Positions 16,093 to 23,687 of a stretch of 40,429 nucleotides of DNA are shown here, one piece after another (position 1 is the first letter of the stretch; every line of letters starts with the position of its first letter). The DNA is taken from contig CANQML010000007.1 in the NCBI GenBank assembly GCA_947624935.1, positions 1-40,429 on the forward strand. The letters are read 5' to 3'. The notes under the pieces are model-generated. The model did no database searches, had not been told where the DNA came from, and worked only from the letters and a program-made list of their open reading frames with translations. The DNA comes from Candidatus Gastranaerophilales bacterium (GTDB taxonomy: Bacteria > Cyanobacteriota > Vampirovibrionia > Gastranaerophilales > Gastranaerophilaceae). The position numbers were made by a program, and so were the translations under genes.

Positions 16093-16610
16093 TCCATTGG
16101 GATTGTAAGTTTTTGACCGATTTGAAGTCTGTTCAAGTTTTGTAAATTATTGGCGCTTTGAACGGCTTTTGCTTTTTCGGGGCTGTATGAGCCGTAAAAT
16201 CTAATCATAATGCTTTCAACGGTATCTCCGCTTTGAACGGTGTATGTTTCAACGCTTTTAGCGGCATCGCCTGCGGGCAAAAGGTTAACTTTTTGCGTTT
16301 TTGCGCTCTGTGCGGCAGGTACTTTTACACTGTTTGATTTAACCGAAAAACTGATAATCGTTGTCAGTAACAACATTGAAACGGCACCTGCGATAAATCC
16401 CGTTGCTAAATAGACGCTCGGTGATTTTTCCGATTTTTGGCTTATTTTAAAATTCTGCCATAAAAGGTCAAGCTCTTTTTCTTTGTTCGGACGAACGTAA
16501 ACATTTGGCGAATTATCATAAGATGATTCTTGTTTGTACTTTGAAAGCGCTTCAAGTACTGCCATTTTTTCTTTTGATAAATTTGATCTTCTTAATGTTG
16601 AGCTTTTCAT
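16089..16610 (-). CDS. LysM-domain single-span membrane protein
   Basis: 173 residues. The cytoplasmic N terminus is basic and polar. One membrane helix (YLATGFIAGAVSMLLLTTII) lies near residues 102-122 by position before the linker, and the C terminus is a LysM domain (ETYTVQSGDTVESIMIRFYG through QIGQKLTIPMD). LysM binds N-acetylglucosamine in peptidoglycan, so the protein would tether membrane to wall or anchor a partner. ATG 16610 is preceded by GAGG at good spacing. Its 3' end touches the ribbon-ATPase gene, and its promoter region is shared with the ROK kinase on the other strand. No catalytic domain is fused. Confidence 0.87.
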   Translation of the reverse strand: MKSSTLRRSNLSKEKMAVLEALSKYKQESSYDNSPNVYVRPNKEKELDLLWQNFKISQKSEKSPSVYLATGFIAGAVSMLLLTTIISFSVKSNSVKVPAAQSAKTQKVNLLPAGDAAKSVETYTVQSGDTVESIMIRFYGSYSPEKAKAVQSANNLQNLNRLQIGQKLTIPMD

Positions 16611-16709
16611 GGTTAAACCTCACTAAGTTGCTTGTAACAGAATGCTAACATAATAATTTTTTAAATTCAAGTCTTTGTAAATTTTTTGGTATAAAACCTG
16701 TTTTTACGT

Positions 16710-16715
16710 TATAAT
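16710..16715 (+). promoter_or_regulatory. -10 box of the ROK kinase gene, predicted leaderless
   Basis: TATAAT, then AACGGT, then ATG 16722. Same six-base gap as in seven other genes of this window. No Shine-Dalgarno is present upstream of the start. Confidence 0.6.
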
Positions 16716-16721
16716 AACGGT

Positions 16722-17666
16722 ATGGAATATTCTATCGGAATTGATTTAGGCGGAACGAAAATCCTGATTGGTCTTGTTGATAAAAAAACAGGTGAAGTTA
16801 TACATTACGTCAAAAAAAAGACTAAAAAAGACAAAGGCCCGAAAAACATTGTCAAGAAAATGCTTGACGGGATAGATGAGCTTTTAAAGGAATGCAAAAT
16901 TCCAGTAAAAGAGATTTCATCAATCGGGATTGGTGCGGCAGGTCAGGTGGATAGAGAAAACGGGATTATTATAGCCGCCGTAAACCTTGAATGTTACGAT
17001 TTGAATATAAGAGAAAAAATTAACGAGCGCTATGATATACCCGTTTATTTGGGAAATGATGTTGAAATAGCCGCAATGGGAGAATTAAAGTACGGTGCGG
17101 CAAAGGGTTATGACGATGTTGTTTGCATATTTGTCGGAACAGGAGTGGGTTCAGCCATAATAAAAGACGGTAAAATCATAAAAGGCGCAACGGGAACGGC
17201 TGGCGAAATTGGACACATGATAGTGGATTTAAACGGCAGACCTTGTGCATGCGGTGCCCATGGGTGTTTGGAGGCTTACGCGTCGCGCTCCGCTATTGAA
17301 AAACGCATTGAAGGCGCACTTAAAAAAGGCAGATATTCGGTTATTTTAGACACTATGGATAAATCCATAACTTCTCATATAATTCAAGATGCCATAGAAA
17401 AAAACGACGAGCTTGTAACACAATGCGTTGATGAGGCGGCAGAATATTTATCGGGCGGAATTGCAAGCATTATAAACTTTATAAACCCGAAACTTATCGT
17501 ACTTGGCGGCGGGTTGATTGAAGCGGTTGATTATTTTTACCAAAAAGTTACAAAAAAAGCCAAAGCAAAGTCACTGCCCGTTCCTACAACCAAAATAGAA
17601 TTTAAAAAAGCGGCACTGGGTGATTTTTCAGGTGTTGTGGGTGCGGCATTTTTAGAAGGAGAATAA
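16722..17666 (+). CDS. ROK-family sugar kinase, probable glucokinase
   Basis: Cytoplasmic kinase of 314 residues phosphorylating a hexose, most likely glucose. The phosphate-binding loop IGIDLGGTKILIGLVD opens the protein, GTGVGSAIIKDGKI is the second phosphate motif, and GTAGEIGHMIVDLNGRPCAC plus GAHGCLEAYAS provides the ROK signature with the zinc-binding cysteines CxCGxxGC and the substrate-contacting Glu and His. There is no DNA-binding N terminus, so it is an enzyme and not a repressor. The GT9 gene begins at the next base after the stop, suggesting cotranscription. N-acetylmannosamine or fructose kinase activity cannot be excluded by eye. Confidence 0.9.
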   Translation: MEYSIGIDLGGTKILIGLVDKKTGEVIHYVKKKTKKDKGPKNIVKKMLDGIDELLKECKIPVKEISSIGIGAAGQVDRENGIIIAAVNLECYDLNIREKINERYDIPVYLGNDVEIAAMGELKYGAAKGYDDVVCIFVGTGVGSAIIKDGKIIKGATGTAGEIGHMIVDLNGRPCACGAHGCLEAYASRSAIEKRIEGALKKGRYSVILDTMDKSITSHIIQDAIEKNDELVTQCVDEAAEYLSGGIASIINFINPKLIVLGGGLIEAVDYFYQKVTKKAKAKSLPVPTTKIEFKKAALGDFSGVVGAAFLEGE

Positions 17667-18689
17667 ATGAAAATTTTAATTATAAGACTATCGTCACTCG
17701 GTGATGTTATCCATACAATTCCGCTTGCAAATGCGCTCAAAGGTGCAGGGCACGAAGTTCATTGGCTTGTCGGCGAAAAAGGAATTGATGTGATTAAAGA
17801 TAATCCTTGCGTTGATAAAGTTTTTCTTGCACCGGTTGTATTGTGGAAAAAACGCGGTATGTGTTTCACAAATTTCAAAGAATATCGTGAGATTTTAAAA
17901 CGGTTAAGGGCTGAAAAATATGACGCGGCAATTGATGTTCAAATGATGTTAAAAAGCCTTTACTGGATGGCATTTTGCGGCGCAAAAAGAAGAATTATCT
18001 CAAAACAGGCAAGAGAATTGTCAATTCTTGGCGCAAACGAGGTTATTCCAAGATTGACAGAAGATTTTGAACATCCTGTTATAAGAAATTATATGAAATA
18101 CGCAGATTATTTGGGCATAGATACCAAAGAAATCAAAGTCACTTTGCCAGAATGTTCAAAGGATACAAAAGCGAAAGTTGATGAATTGCTAAAAGGGGTT
18201 AAAAAGCCGCTTGTTGTGATTGCACCCGCAACAACGTGGAGTAACAAGCACTGGAACAAAGACAATTGGAAAAAGGTCGTTGAAAAAATAAAAGATAAAT
18301 GCGATTTGGTTTTTACGGGCGGACCAAAAGACAGTGACTTAATTTCATACATATCGGGCGGTAAATTTTTATCGCTTGCGGGAAAAACGAACATACTTGA
18401 ATTGACGGAAGTGTTTTCAAGAGCAGATATCGTAATCGCTCCTGATTCGGGCAGTGCTCATCTTGCATGGGCTACCCAAAAACCCGATGTTATAACGATT
18501 TTCACATGCACGCCCTTAAAATATCTTGCACCGCCAAAGGGTTTTGCGCTCACGGGTAATCTTTCATGCCAGCCGTGCTTTAAAAGAAAATGCAGGCTTA
18601 AAACAAACGAATGCACGAATTATCCGTCGCCTGATGAAATTATAAGTATTGTAAACAAAGTGTTATTAAATAAAACTAATGTTGTATAA
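17667..18689 (+). CDS. Glycosyltransferase family 9, heptosyltransferase-like
   Basis: 340-residue GT-B enzyme of the WaaC/WaaF/WaaQ family that transfers heptose to the LPS inner core at the cytoplasmic face. MKILIIRLSSLGDVIHTIPL is the family N terminus. PLVVIAPATTWSNKHWNKDNW and VFTGGPKDSDLI lie in the nucleotide-sugar domain, and RADIVIAPDSGSAHLAWATQ is the conserved C-terminal donor loop. GPP-like motif and a cysteine-rich end (LSCQPCFKRKCRLKTNEC) are also usual in this family. AGGAG stands six bases before ATG 17667. A second GT9 gene is at 27818; the two may act in succession. The order of addition cannot be decided here. Confidence 0.9.
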   Translation: MKILIIRLSSLGDVIHTIPLANALKGAGHEVHWLVGEKGIDVIKDNPCVDKVFLAPVVLWKKRGMCFTNFKEYREILKRLRAEKYDAAIDVQMMLKSLYWMAFCGAKRRIISKQARELSILGANEVIPRLTEDFEHPVIRNYMKYADYLGIDTKEIKVTLPECSKDTKAKVDELLKGVKKPLVVIAPATTWSNKHWNKDNWKKVVEKIKDKCDLVFTGGPKDSDLISYISGGKFLSLAGKTNILELTEVFSRADIVIAPDSGSAHLAWATQKPDVITIFTCTPLKYLAPPKGFALTGNLSCQPCFKRKCRLKTNECTNYPSPDEIISIVNKVLLNKTNVV

Positions 18690-18690
18690 T
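18685..18690 (+). promoter_or_regulatory. -10 box for the GGDEF gene, inside the end of the GT9 gene
   Basis: TATAAT followed by GTGGTT and ATG 18697. The box overlaps the stop codon region of the upstream gene and makes the ATG at 18697 the likely start, six codons inside a slightly longer open frame. Confidence 0.55.
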
Positions 18691-18696
18691 GTGGTT

Positions 18697-20592
18697 ATGG
18701 GTTTCTTTGATAAGATAAAAGAATACAGAAAAATGGTTTCTCAGGTAGAACGCAGTATCTACGGGGAAAAACAGGACTATTTGGAAATTTATGAAAGAAA
18801 TCTCCAGCTTGAAAAAGAGATTGAAACCCGAACAAACGAGCTTAATGTGGCAAATAAGCGAATGCTGACTTTACAGCACATTTGGGATATGATGAATTCA
18901 TCAACTCCGTTGGAAAATGTTTTGGAAAAGGTTGTAAACAGCATTCACGGTGAACTCGGGTATGTGCATTGTGCGATTATAAGAAAATTAAAAGACGAAG
19001 ACGGTGATTATATGCAAGTTGCAGCTCAATCGCACGATTCTGCAATTGCAAGAGTAAATAAAATCATTGGTGCACCGCCTATTCAAACGCGAAGGCTGGC
19101 TTTTGACCCCGACGGGATTTACGCAGATACTATTAAAAACCGAAAAATCGTTCAAACTCACGATTTGGGCGGAACACTGAAATATGTAATTCCCGATTTA
19201 ACCGATAAACAGGCAAAAGATGCCGCTACAAATCAGCCGTGTAAATCGCTCATAATCATACCGCTTTGCCCTTTGAATAAGGAATTTGGTTGGCTTTGCG
19301 TATTTACATCAAGAGAAGAACTTGCGGATGCGGAAACGGATTTTCTCTCGCTTTTTGCACAGCAAATAGAAATGTCCATAACGATTACCGACCTGTTTTT
19401 AGCGGTAAAAGAGCAGGCGGTTACAGATAGCCTCACAGGGTTATATAACAGAAGATTTTTTGAAGAAAACCTTAAACGTGAAGTTACACGTGCAAAACGT
19501 CAAAATCAGCCGTTTTCAATCATCGGACTTGATTTGGATTTCTTGAAAAAAATCAACGATGAACACGGTCATGCCTACGGGGATTTAGCAATAAAAACCG
19601 TTGCCGATGTTTTAAAAAGCAACGCGCGTTCAATAGATTTGCCTGCAAGAATGGGCGGAGAAGAATTTAACGTACTTTTGCCGGGAATTGATTCAAAAGG
19701 TGCTATGATTGCGGCAGAAAGAATCAGAAAAGCGATTGAATCTCAAAAGCTTGATGTCGTCGGACAAATTACGGCAAGTGTAGGTGTTGCAACATTTTTT
19801 GAACACACCGACAACGTTGAGGAGCTTTTGGAATTGACCGATCAAGCCATGTACACCTCAAAACACAACGGCAGAAATCAAGTTACACTCGCAAAACCGA
19901 TTTCTGAAACCTCTTGGCAGGAAGTTGCAATAAACGCATTTTTAGAAATCCTTTCAAAACGCAAAATTCCGATACCGAAAGAAATATCAAAAGAATTAAA
20001 AGACAAACTGAAAAATACGGATGATATGTCAAAAGACACGCTCTATACAGTTGCGGACATTTTGACAAGCACATACAATCCCATGCACAATAACGGTGCT
20101 GTCAAGTCAAAAGTTCTTCTTGCGACAAGTCTTGCAAAGCGTTTTGACCTCCCCAAAAACGAAGTTGACAATCTGAGAATAGCGATTTTGCTCTATGATA
20201 TCGGAAATCTTATGCTTCCGCACGAACTTTTACAGAAAACTACTCCGCTAACGGAAAAAGAAAAATCTCACATAAAAGAACACCCGATAATTGCCGCAAG
20301 AGAAATATTAAAGCCTATTTCAAACATTCAAGACATAATCCCTATTATCGAAAACCACCATGAAAACTGGGACGGAACAGGTTATCCTAAAAACCTTTCA
20401 CAAGAGCAAATTCCTTTGACATCTCAAATTATTCTTATAATAGATACCTATTTTGCGCTCATTGAGCACAGACCCTACAGAGCAAAACTCTCACCGGAGG
20501 ATGCCGTAAAAGTGATACAAAACGACGCCGGCAAAAAATGGAATAAAACTCTCGTTCAAGAATTTATAACACTTTTGGATATTGTCCAATGA
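18697..20592 (+). CDS. GAF-GGDEF-HD(GYP-like) signalling protein, probable diguanylate cyclase
   Basis: 631 residues, no membrane helix. A coiled coil (about 15-60) leads into a GAF-like sensory domain (about 65-235). The GGDEF domain follows: DSLTGLYNRR at 244-253, an I-site RSID at 311-314 and the active motif GGEEF at 320-324, so cyclic-di-GMP synthesis with product inhibition is likely. The C terminus (about 455-631) resembles HD-GYP phosphodiesterases: ENHHENWDGTGYP and HRPYR are kept, but the metal HD pair is replaced by YD in LLYDIGNLMLP, so hydrolysis is doubtful and a sensory role is possible. ATG 18697 is favoured over 18679 by the promoter box. thiL overlaps its stop by 4 bp. Confidence 0.88.
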   Translation: MGFFDKIKEYRKMVSQVERSIYGEKQDYLEIYERNLQLEKEIETRTNELNVANKRMLTLQHIWDMMNSSTPLENVLEKVVNSIHGELGYVHCAIIRKLKDEDGDYMQVAAQSHDSAIARVNKIIGAPPIQTRRLAFDPDGIYADTIKNRKIVQTHDLGGTLKYVIPDLTDKQAKDAATNQPCKSLIIIPLCPLNKEFGWLCVFTSREELADAETDFLSLFAQQIEMSITITDLFLAVKEQAVTDSLTGLYNRRFFEENLKREVTRAKRQNQPFSIIGLDLDFLKKINDEHGHAYGDLAIKTVADVLKSNARSIDLPARMGGEEFNVLLPGIDSKGAMIAAERIRKAIESQKLDVVGQITASVGVATFFEHTDNVEELLELTDQAMYTSKHNGRNQVTLAKPISETSWQEVAINAFLEILSKRKIPIPKEISKELKDKLKNTDDMSKDTLYTVADILTSTYNPMHNNGAVKSKVLLATSLAKRFDLPKNEVDNLRIAILLYDIGNLMLPHELLQKTTPLTEKEKSHIKEHPIIAAREILKPISNIQDIIPIIENHHENWDGTGYPKNLSQEQIPLTSQIILIIDTYFALIEHRPYRAKLSPEDAVKVIQNDAGKKWNKTLVQEFITLLDIVQ

Positions 20593-21467
20593 AAGAGAAA
20601 GATTTTATAAATATAATAAAAGAAATAACGCAGTCACGATATATCGGCGACGATTGTGCATACCTTAAAGATTTGGGGATTGTTGTGACGCAGGACAATT
20701 TGGTTGAAGATGTTCATTTTTCGCTTGATTGGACAACTCCGTACAAATTGGGTTACAAATCCGCAATGGTGAATATTTCAGACATTTTAGCATCGGGCGG
20801 TGAGCCAAAATATTTAACGGTCGGGCTTTCCTTACCTAAAAACATTGATGAAAACTTTGTAAAAGAGTTTTATAAGGGAATAAAATCTGCAGGGATTGAG
20901 GTTGCAGGCGGCGATATAACAGGCGGTGATAAAGTTTTTATTTCAATTTGTGCAATAGGTGATACAAAAGGAAGAAAAATATCTTCAAGAGCGAATGCAA
21001 AAGTAGGATATAAAGTTATAACATCGGGTTTTCACGGTTCAAGCAGCGCAGGGTTGAAGTTATTACAAAACGGGGTTAAAGACCACAAATTTATTCAAAC
21101 TCATCTTATGCCGCAATCAAGAGAAGATTTTTCAAAGTATATTGCCCAAAATGCCGATTTTGATTATGCAATGACGGATTCTTCCGACGGACTTTTTGAT
21201 GCGCTTTTGCAAATCGCAGAAAAAAGCCACGTCAAACTTTTTATAAACTCAATCCCTTACGATAAAGAAATCGAGCAGTTTGAAAATTATATGGATTTGG
21301 TACTTTTTGGAGGCGAGGACTATGAACTTGTAGCATGTGTTCCAAAAGACTTTGAGGTGCCAAATTCTTACACAATCGGCGAAATAAAGAGTGGTGAAGG
21401 GGTTGAGATTTTTGGCAAAAAGACTGAATTTGAAGGAAAAATTTTTAATCACTGGAGTAAACAATGA
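20589..21467 (+). CDS. thiL: Thiamine-monophosphate kinase
   Basis: ATP-dependent conversion of thiamine phosphate to thiamine diphosphate, the last step of the pathway. The 292-residue protein carries the family motifs YIGDDCAYL, VVTQDNLVEDVHF (the metal-binding aspartates), GYKSAMVNISDILASGG, EVAGGDITGGDKVF and TDSSDGLFDALLQIA. The start overlaps the upstream stop in ATGA, with ispD starting before its own stop in the same way, so GGDEF-thiL-ispD is a coupled operon. The family also includes HypE and PurM, but the GGDEP-like SGGEPKYL motif and the N-terminal DD support ThiL. Slightly shorter than the E. coli enzyme, without an obvious missing part. Confidence 0.93.
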   Translation: MKEKDFINIIKEITQSRYIGDDCAYLKDLGIVVTQDNLVEDVHFSLDWTTPYKLGYKSAMVNISDILASGGEPKYLTVGLSLPKNIDENFVKEFYKGIKSAGIEVAGGDITGGDKVFISICAIGDTKGRKISSRANAKVGYKVITSGFHGSSSAGLKLLQNGVKDHKFIQTHLMPQSREDFSKYIAQNADFDYAMTDSSDGLFDALLQIAEKSHVKLFINSIPYDKEIEQFENYMDLVLFGGEDYELVACVPKDFEVPNSYTIGEIKSGEGVEIFGKKTEFEGKIFNHWSKQ

Positions 21468-22096
21468 AAACAAGCGTAATAATAACAGCAGGCGGAACAT
21501 CATCAAGGTATGGCGGCGCAAACAAACTTCTTGAAAAAATCAACGGCAAAGAAGTTATCAGATACACTGTAGAAGCCTTTGAAAGGTCGATTGCGGATGA
21601 AATAGTAATTTGCGCAAACAAATCCATAATGGATTATCTTAAGATAATTTTCCCACACAGGATTATAGAAGGCGGAAACACTCGCCAGCAGTCCGTTTAT
21701 AACGGTTTAAAAGCCGTCAAATGCGATTATGTAATAATTCACGACGGCGCAAGACCCGTTATTTCAACCGATATAATCAACAGAACAATTGATATGGTCA
21801 AAGAGCAAAAAGCCGTAACCGTTATGACAAAAACAATAGACACAATAAAGGAAGTTGAAAATGGTAAAATAATAAAAACAATCGACCGTTCAAAGTTGTA
21901 TAATACCCAAACTCCGCAGGCTTTTGAATACAACCTGATAAAAACCGCTCACGAAAAATTAAAAGATAAAAACTTTACCGATGACGCCGGCATGCTTGAA
22001 GCCTTAGGGTACGATGTATATGTCGTTGACGGTAGTTACAAAAATATAAAAATAACGACAAAAAGCGACATTGAGATTGCAAAAGCTTACCTGTAA
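21464..22096 (+). CDS. ispD: 2-C-methyl-D-erythritol 4-phosphate cytidylyltransferase
   Basis: Third step of the non-mevalonate isoprenoid pathway, joining CTP and methylerythritol phosphate. 210 residues, a little short of the E. coli protein. SVIITAGGTSSRYGGANKLL is the nucleotide-binding loop, GGNTRQQSVYNGL is the IspD signature, VIIHDGARPVI is conserved, and the dimerisation and substrate arm includes TQTPQAFEY. ATG 21464 follows GGAG at a normal distance and overlaps thiL by 4 bp. The stop is immediately followed by an A-run that belongs to the terminator of the opposite-strand gene. TarI-type ribitol cytidylyltransferases are related, but the RQ-SVYNGL and DDAGMLEALGY motifs favour IspD. 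Confidence 0.92.
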   Translation: MKTSVIITAGGTSSRYGGANKLLEKINGKEVIRYTVEAFERSIADEIVICANKSIMDYLKIIFPHRIIEGGNTRQQSVYNGLKAVKCDYVIIHDGARPVISTDIINRTIDMVKEQKAVTVMTKTIDTIKEVENGKIIKTIDRSKLYNTQTPQAFEYNLIKTAHEKLKDKNFTDDAGMLEALGYDVYVVDGSYKNIKITTKSDIEIAKAYL

Positions 22097-22123
22097 AAAA
22101 AAAGAGCCTCTTATTTGAGGCTC
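22095..22123 (-). terminator. Rho-independent terminator of the gene at 22160-23176
   Basis: On the minus strand GAGCCTC-AAATAA-GAGGCTC is followed by nine Ts. It abuts the ispD stop on the other strand. Confidence 0.88.
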
Positions 22124-22159
22124 CATCACAACTAACCTTTATACTAATATGAGGAATCT

Positions 22160-23176
22160 TTATTCTGCCGTTTGTGCTTGTTCCACTTTATTTTTCAATG
22201 CTATCATTGCTTTACATATTTTGTCATCATCTCTCCAGCCAATCCAATTTGATTTAAGGCTCAATCTTGCTTCTGAAACCTCTTTATCAGCATCTATTCC
22301 GAGTAAATATGCACGTTCTTCAAGCGCATCTATTAAATAAGTACTGATTTCTTCTTTTTGATCGCCTTCGCAATCATCCATCAAGGTTTCAATAAAGCCG
22401 AAGTCATCGCTTGCATATCTGCCTTGAGTGCCATAAGTATTATCCCATTGGTTCCAAACTTCGAGTACGCTTCCCGCATCAATTTGTTCCATCAAAGGTT
22501 TCAAACCGTTTTCATCAGAATCGTAGTTCGTACCCGGCCCATAAATTGCTTTGTCGAGTTTGTGAGTAAAATCTTTTAATGCAAGAGCGCTTGGAGCTTC
22601 CAAAGACGGCTCTTCCAAAGATGAATCTTCAGAGTCATCGGACTCTTGTGGAGTTTGCTCATCTTCACCACATTCCGCAAGAATTTTATCTGTTAAAGCT
22701 TGTGTTTTTTCTTTTAAACCGTTGAACTTGTTAATAATAACGTCCAAGCCTGCTTTGATTTGCTGTGTATTTGCTGACTGTTGAAGTTGTTTTAAATTTG
22801 TATATTCCTGTTCGATTTTTTCAACTTCTTTTATAGTTGCTTTTAATTGTTGTTTATATGTGTCAGCTATATCATTGGATTCAGAAGCTTCTTTAAGAGT
22901 AGCTTTGAAAGACGCGATATTTTTAGCGAAGTTTTCCATAGAAGCATTAACTCCGATTGCATTGCCGATTTCCTGACCCTGCAAATAAGCTGCTTGATTT
23001 AAGTAATTTTGAGCCGGATTTGATTGGCAGCAGCTGTTTAATGAGTAAAAGAACGGGTTTGTGACGTTTTGTACCGCAAATGCCTCATAAGGTGTGAAGT
23101 ATGAAGGCATTGAATTGATGTGAAAACATCCTCCGAAGTTAGTTGTAAATAAATATGGATTACATATTCCAAACAT
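22160..23176 (-). CDS. Unknown protein with coiled coil and a possible annexin-like repeat
   Basis: 338 residues, no named family that I can assign. The N terminus is rich in Phe, Asn, Tyr and Cys (MFGICNPYLFTTNFGGCFHI) without a normal signal peptide. Residues about 80-170 are helical and probably coiled coil. A short acidic linker follows (EDEQTPQESDDSEDSSLEE). Residues about 206-290 have the spacing of an annexin repeat: KAIYGPGT at 209-216, then a helical segment with LEVWNQWDNTYG and FIETLMDDCEGDQKEEISTY. In annexins, KGxGT and a downstream acidic residue bind calcium. ATG 23176 has AAGGGG upstream and the gene ends at a clear terminator, so it is a single-gene transcript. Confidence 0.7.
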   Translation of the reverse strand: MFGICNPYLFTTNFGGCFHINSMPSYFTPYEAFAVQNVTNPFFYSLNSCCQSNPAQNYLNQAAYLQGQEIGNAIGVNASMENFAKNIASFKATLKEASESNDIADTYKQQLKATIKEVEKIEQEYTNLKQLQQSANTQQIKAGLDVIINKFNGLKEKTQALTDKILAECGEDEQTPQESDDSEDSSLEEPSLEAPSALALKDFTHKLDKAIYGPGTNYDSDENGLKPLMEQIDAGSVLEVWNQWDNTYGTQGRYASDDFGFIETLMDDCEGDQKEEISTYLIDALEERAYLLGIDADKEVSEARLSLKSNWIGWRDDDKICKAMIALKNKVEQAQTAE

Positions 23177-23328
23177 TTTTTAATCCCCTTAATTCCCGTA
23201 CACTTATATAAAAAAATTTCGGGTTAAAAAATTGCGCAAGAGGCATGCTCCGTTAAAAAGCAAAATGCCTAAAAACTTGTCAGGATGTGAATTTATGCTT
23301 AATAAATTTATGTTAACATTTCTTAACA

Positions 23329-23556
23329 TTAGGGATTTTGTTCAATTTCTTTAAAAAAGTCATTGATGTCAACTCTAAGGATTTTAGACAATTTATAAAT
23401 CACCAAAGTACTTGGGATAATAGTACCCCGTTCGAGTTTTCCGACGTAATTAATGCTCATATCGAGCATTTCGGCGAGTTTTTCTTGTGTGTAATGCCGT
23501 CTTAATCTTTCTGCACGTATATTAGACCCTAAAACATATCCGAAATCATTTTCCAT
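23329..23556 (-). CDS. Xre-family helix-turn-helix regulator
   Basis: 75 residues, essentially one HTH_3 domain: GSNIRAERLRRHYTQEKLAE, MLDMSINYVGKLERGTIIPS and TLVIYKLSKILRVDINDFF cover the five helices of a lambda Cro/C1 fold. Such small solo regulators act as dimers on short palindromes. The gene is divergent from the pseudopilin at 23688, and the 130-bp gap holds two palindromes and a consensus promoter for the pseudopilin, so that gene is the obvious target, together with autoregulation. Start ATG 23556 has no Shine-Dalgarno but has TAAAAT ending six bases before it. It could instead be a remnant of a mobile element, but no integrase or toxin partner is nearby. Confidence 0.88.
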   Translation of the reverse strand: MENDFGYVLGSNIRAERLRRHYTQEKLAEMLDMSINYVGKLERGTIIPSTLVIYKLSKILRVDINDFFKEIEQNP

Positions 23557-23562
23557 AATTTT

Positions 23563-23568
23563 ATTTTA
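23563..23568 (-). promoter_or_regulatory. -10 box of the Xre gene, predicted leaderless
   Basis: On the minus strand TAAAAT, six bases, then ATG 23556. The region is a TAAAA-rich repeat, so several registers are possible and this one is weaker evidence than TATAAT boxes elsewhere. Confidence 0.4.
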
Positions 23569-23573
23569 TTTTA

Positions 23574-23602
23574 TTGACATATTAAGGCAAAGAGATTATA
23601 AT
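23574..23602 (+). promoter_or_regulatory. Consensus sigma-70 promoter of the pseudopilin at 23688
   Basis: TTGACA at 23574-23579, a 17-bp spacer and TATAAT at 23597-23602 match the vegetative consensus completely, the only such promoter noticed in the window. The start would be near 23609, giving a leader of about 80 bases. Confidence 0.8.
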
Positions 23603-23611
23603 AATTATAAT

Positions 23612-23627
23612 ATTTACTATAGTAAAT
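23612..23627. promoter_or_regulatory. Palindromic operator candidate for Xre
   Basis: ATTTACTATAGTAAAT is a perfect 16-bp palindrome placed just after the predicted start of transcription. A second inverted repeat, TTATAATAATTATAA, overlaps the -10 box (23596-23610). Bound repressor here would block initiation or escape. Confidence 0.6.
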
Positions 23628-23687
23628 AATTAAAGTATTATGATAAAGGAAAAAGCCCAACAGGATATAAAAGAAAGGATAAAAATT

